Below, piece by piece: positions 63,777 to 64,000 of a DNA stretch of 64,000 nucleotides. The position numbers and the translations under genes are program-made. This DNA comes from Streptomyces sp. NBC_01717 (GTDB lineage Bacteria; Actinomycetota; Actinomycetes; Streptomycetales; Streptomycetaceae). The stretch covers positions 4,526,001-4,590,000 of the forward strand of contig NZ_CP109178.1 in the NCBI RefSeq assembly GCF_036248255.1, read 5' to 3'. The notes beneath the pieces are model-generated. The model did not search any database, had not been told where the DNA came from, and worked only from the letters and a program-made list of their open reading frames with translations. The stretch's first letter is position 1. Each line of letters begins with the position of its first letter.

Positions 63777-64000
63777 TCAGGCGGCCTGGCCAGGCCGACG
63801 CGTGGGGTGCTTCTGAACGAGTCCGTGCTCGCCTGCGTAGTCCTGTAGCAGTTGCCGCAGGTGGTGCCGGGCCCGGTGGATGCGGGAGCCGACGGTGCCC
63901 GTGGTCACGCCCGTGAAGTCGGCGGTCTCTTGATAGGTGAAGCCCTCGACGTCACAGAGGTAGATGGTCACCCGTTGCTCGGGGGGAAGGGCGCGCAGGG
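63777..64000 (-). CDS. ECF-type sigma factor, C-terminal part (5' end outside window)
   Basis: The visible 73 codons hold sigma region 4: LRALPPEQRVTIYLCDVEGF, then TYQETADFTGVTTGTVGSRI and HRARHHLRQLLQDYA. This binds the -35 element and is the typical end of ECF sigma factors such as SigR relatives, though the subgroup cannot be fixed from this part. The C-terminal tail EHGLVQKHPTRRPGQAA is basic. Regions 2 and 3 lie beyond the window edge. Confidence 0.88.
   Translation of the reverse strand, partial: LRALPPEQRVTIYLCDVEGFTYQETADFTGVTTGTVGSRIHRARHHLRQLLQDYAGEHGLVQKHPTRRPGQAA

Overview
This window is a high-GC actinobacterial chromosome segment, almost certainly Streptomyces. The evidence is the dnaK-grpE operon with HAIR operators, the strongly GC-biased third codon positions, the DUF5994, DUF2637 and DUF3631 families, Tat-type signal peptides, and a tRNA-Gly(CCC) used as an integration site. 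No genome was compared; all calls are from reading the sequence and from family knowledge.

Layout. (1) 1-13.5 kb is ordinary core chromosome: grpE (partial) and dnaK under HspR-type control, a small sugar transferase, a large membrane Fe-S reductase (EtfD-like), three consecutive secreted FG-GAP beta-propeller proteins, a Yip1-family membrane protein, a phosphoribosyltransferase, dcd, a tiny zinc-ribbon-like protein and tRNA-Gly(CCC). (2) 13.4-40.3 kb is an integration hot spot. The last 44 bases of the tRNA gene recur at 39153 (one mismatch) and 40292 (exact). Next to the tRNA lies an integrative and mobilizable element: cargo protein, tyrosine integrase, Xis, XRE repressor with a palindromic operator, DUF3631 AAA+ ATPase, DUF2637 membrane protein, MobC and HUH relaxase. 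I see no FtsK/TraB translocase, so it looks mobilizable rather than self-transmissible. The rest of the segment is a patchwork of cargo (XRE/MmyB regulator, NmrA-like and SDR oxidoreductases, a GT1 glycosyltransferase, a Ser/Thr kinase, SpoIIE-type phosphatases), broken genes and insertion sequences. One of these is a complete ISL3-type element with 34-bp perfect terminal repeats and an 8-bp target duplication. A toxin-antitoxin pair sits exactly between the two distal att copies.

(3) 40.3-60 kb is an older accessory zone. It starts at the third att copy with a broken second integrase, and a third integrase relic lies at 49.8-50.2 kb. A relic of the same relaxase-plus-phosphotransferase tail lies at 55.1-55.5 kb. 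Intact cargo includes a Tat-exported GH95 glycosidase, a PAP2-family membrane phosphatase, an alpha/beta hydrolase, a SpoIIE-type phosphatase, two DUF5994 proteins, an ice-binding-like (DUF3494) protein fused to a collagen-like tail, and a three-gene operon (DUF1906/peptidoglycan-binding protein, small membrane protein, peptidase-M15-like protein with its zinc ligands lost). (4) 60-64 kb holds a fourth FG-GAP protein and a small membrane protein between two tRNA 3'-end-like repeats, then the end of an ECF sigma factor gene.

The main story is repeated accretion of related tyrosine-integrase elements at one tRNA gene, with several stages of decay preserved side by side. The most noteworthy items are the triple att array with a toxin-antitoxin module, the mobilizable element with candidate oriT and operator sites, a pair of inverted-repeat-bounded units flanking a Ser/Thr kinase, the DUF3494-collagen fusion, and the degenerate M15-like operon.
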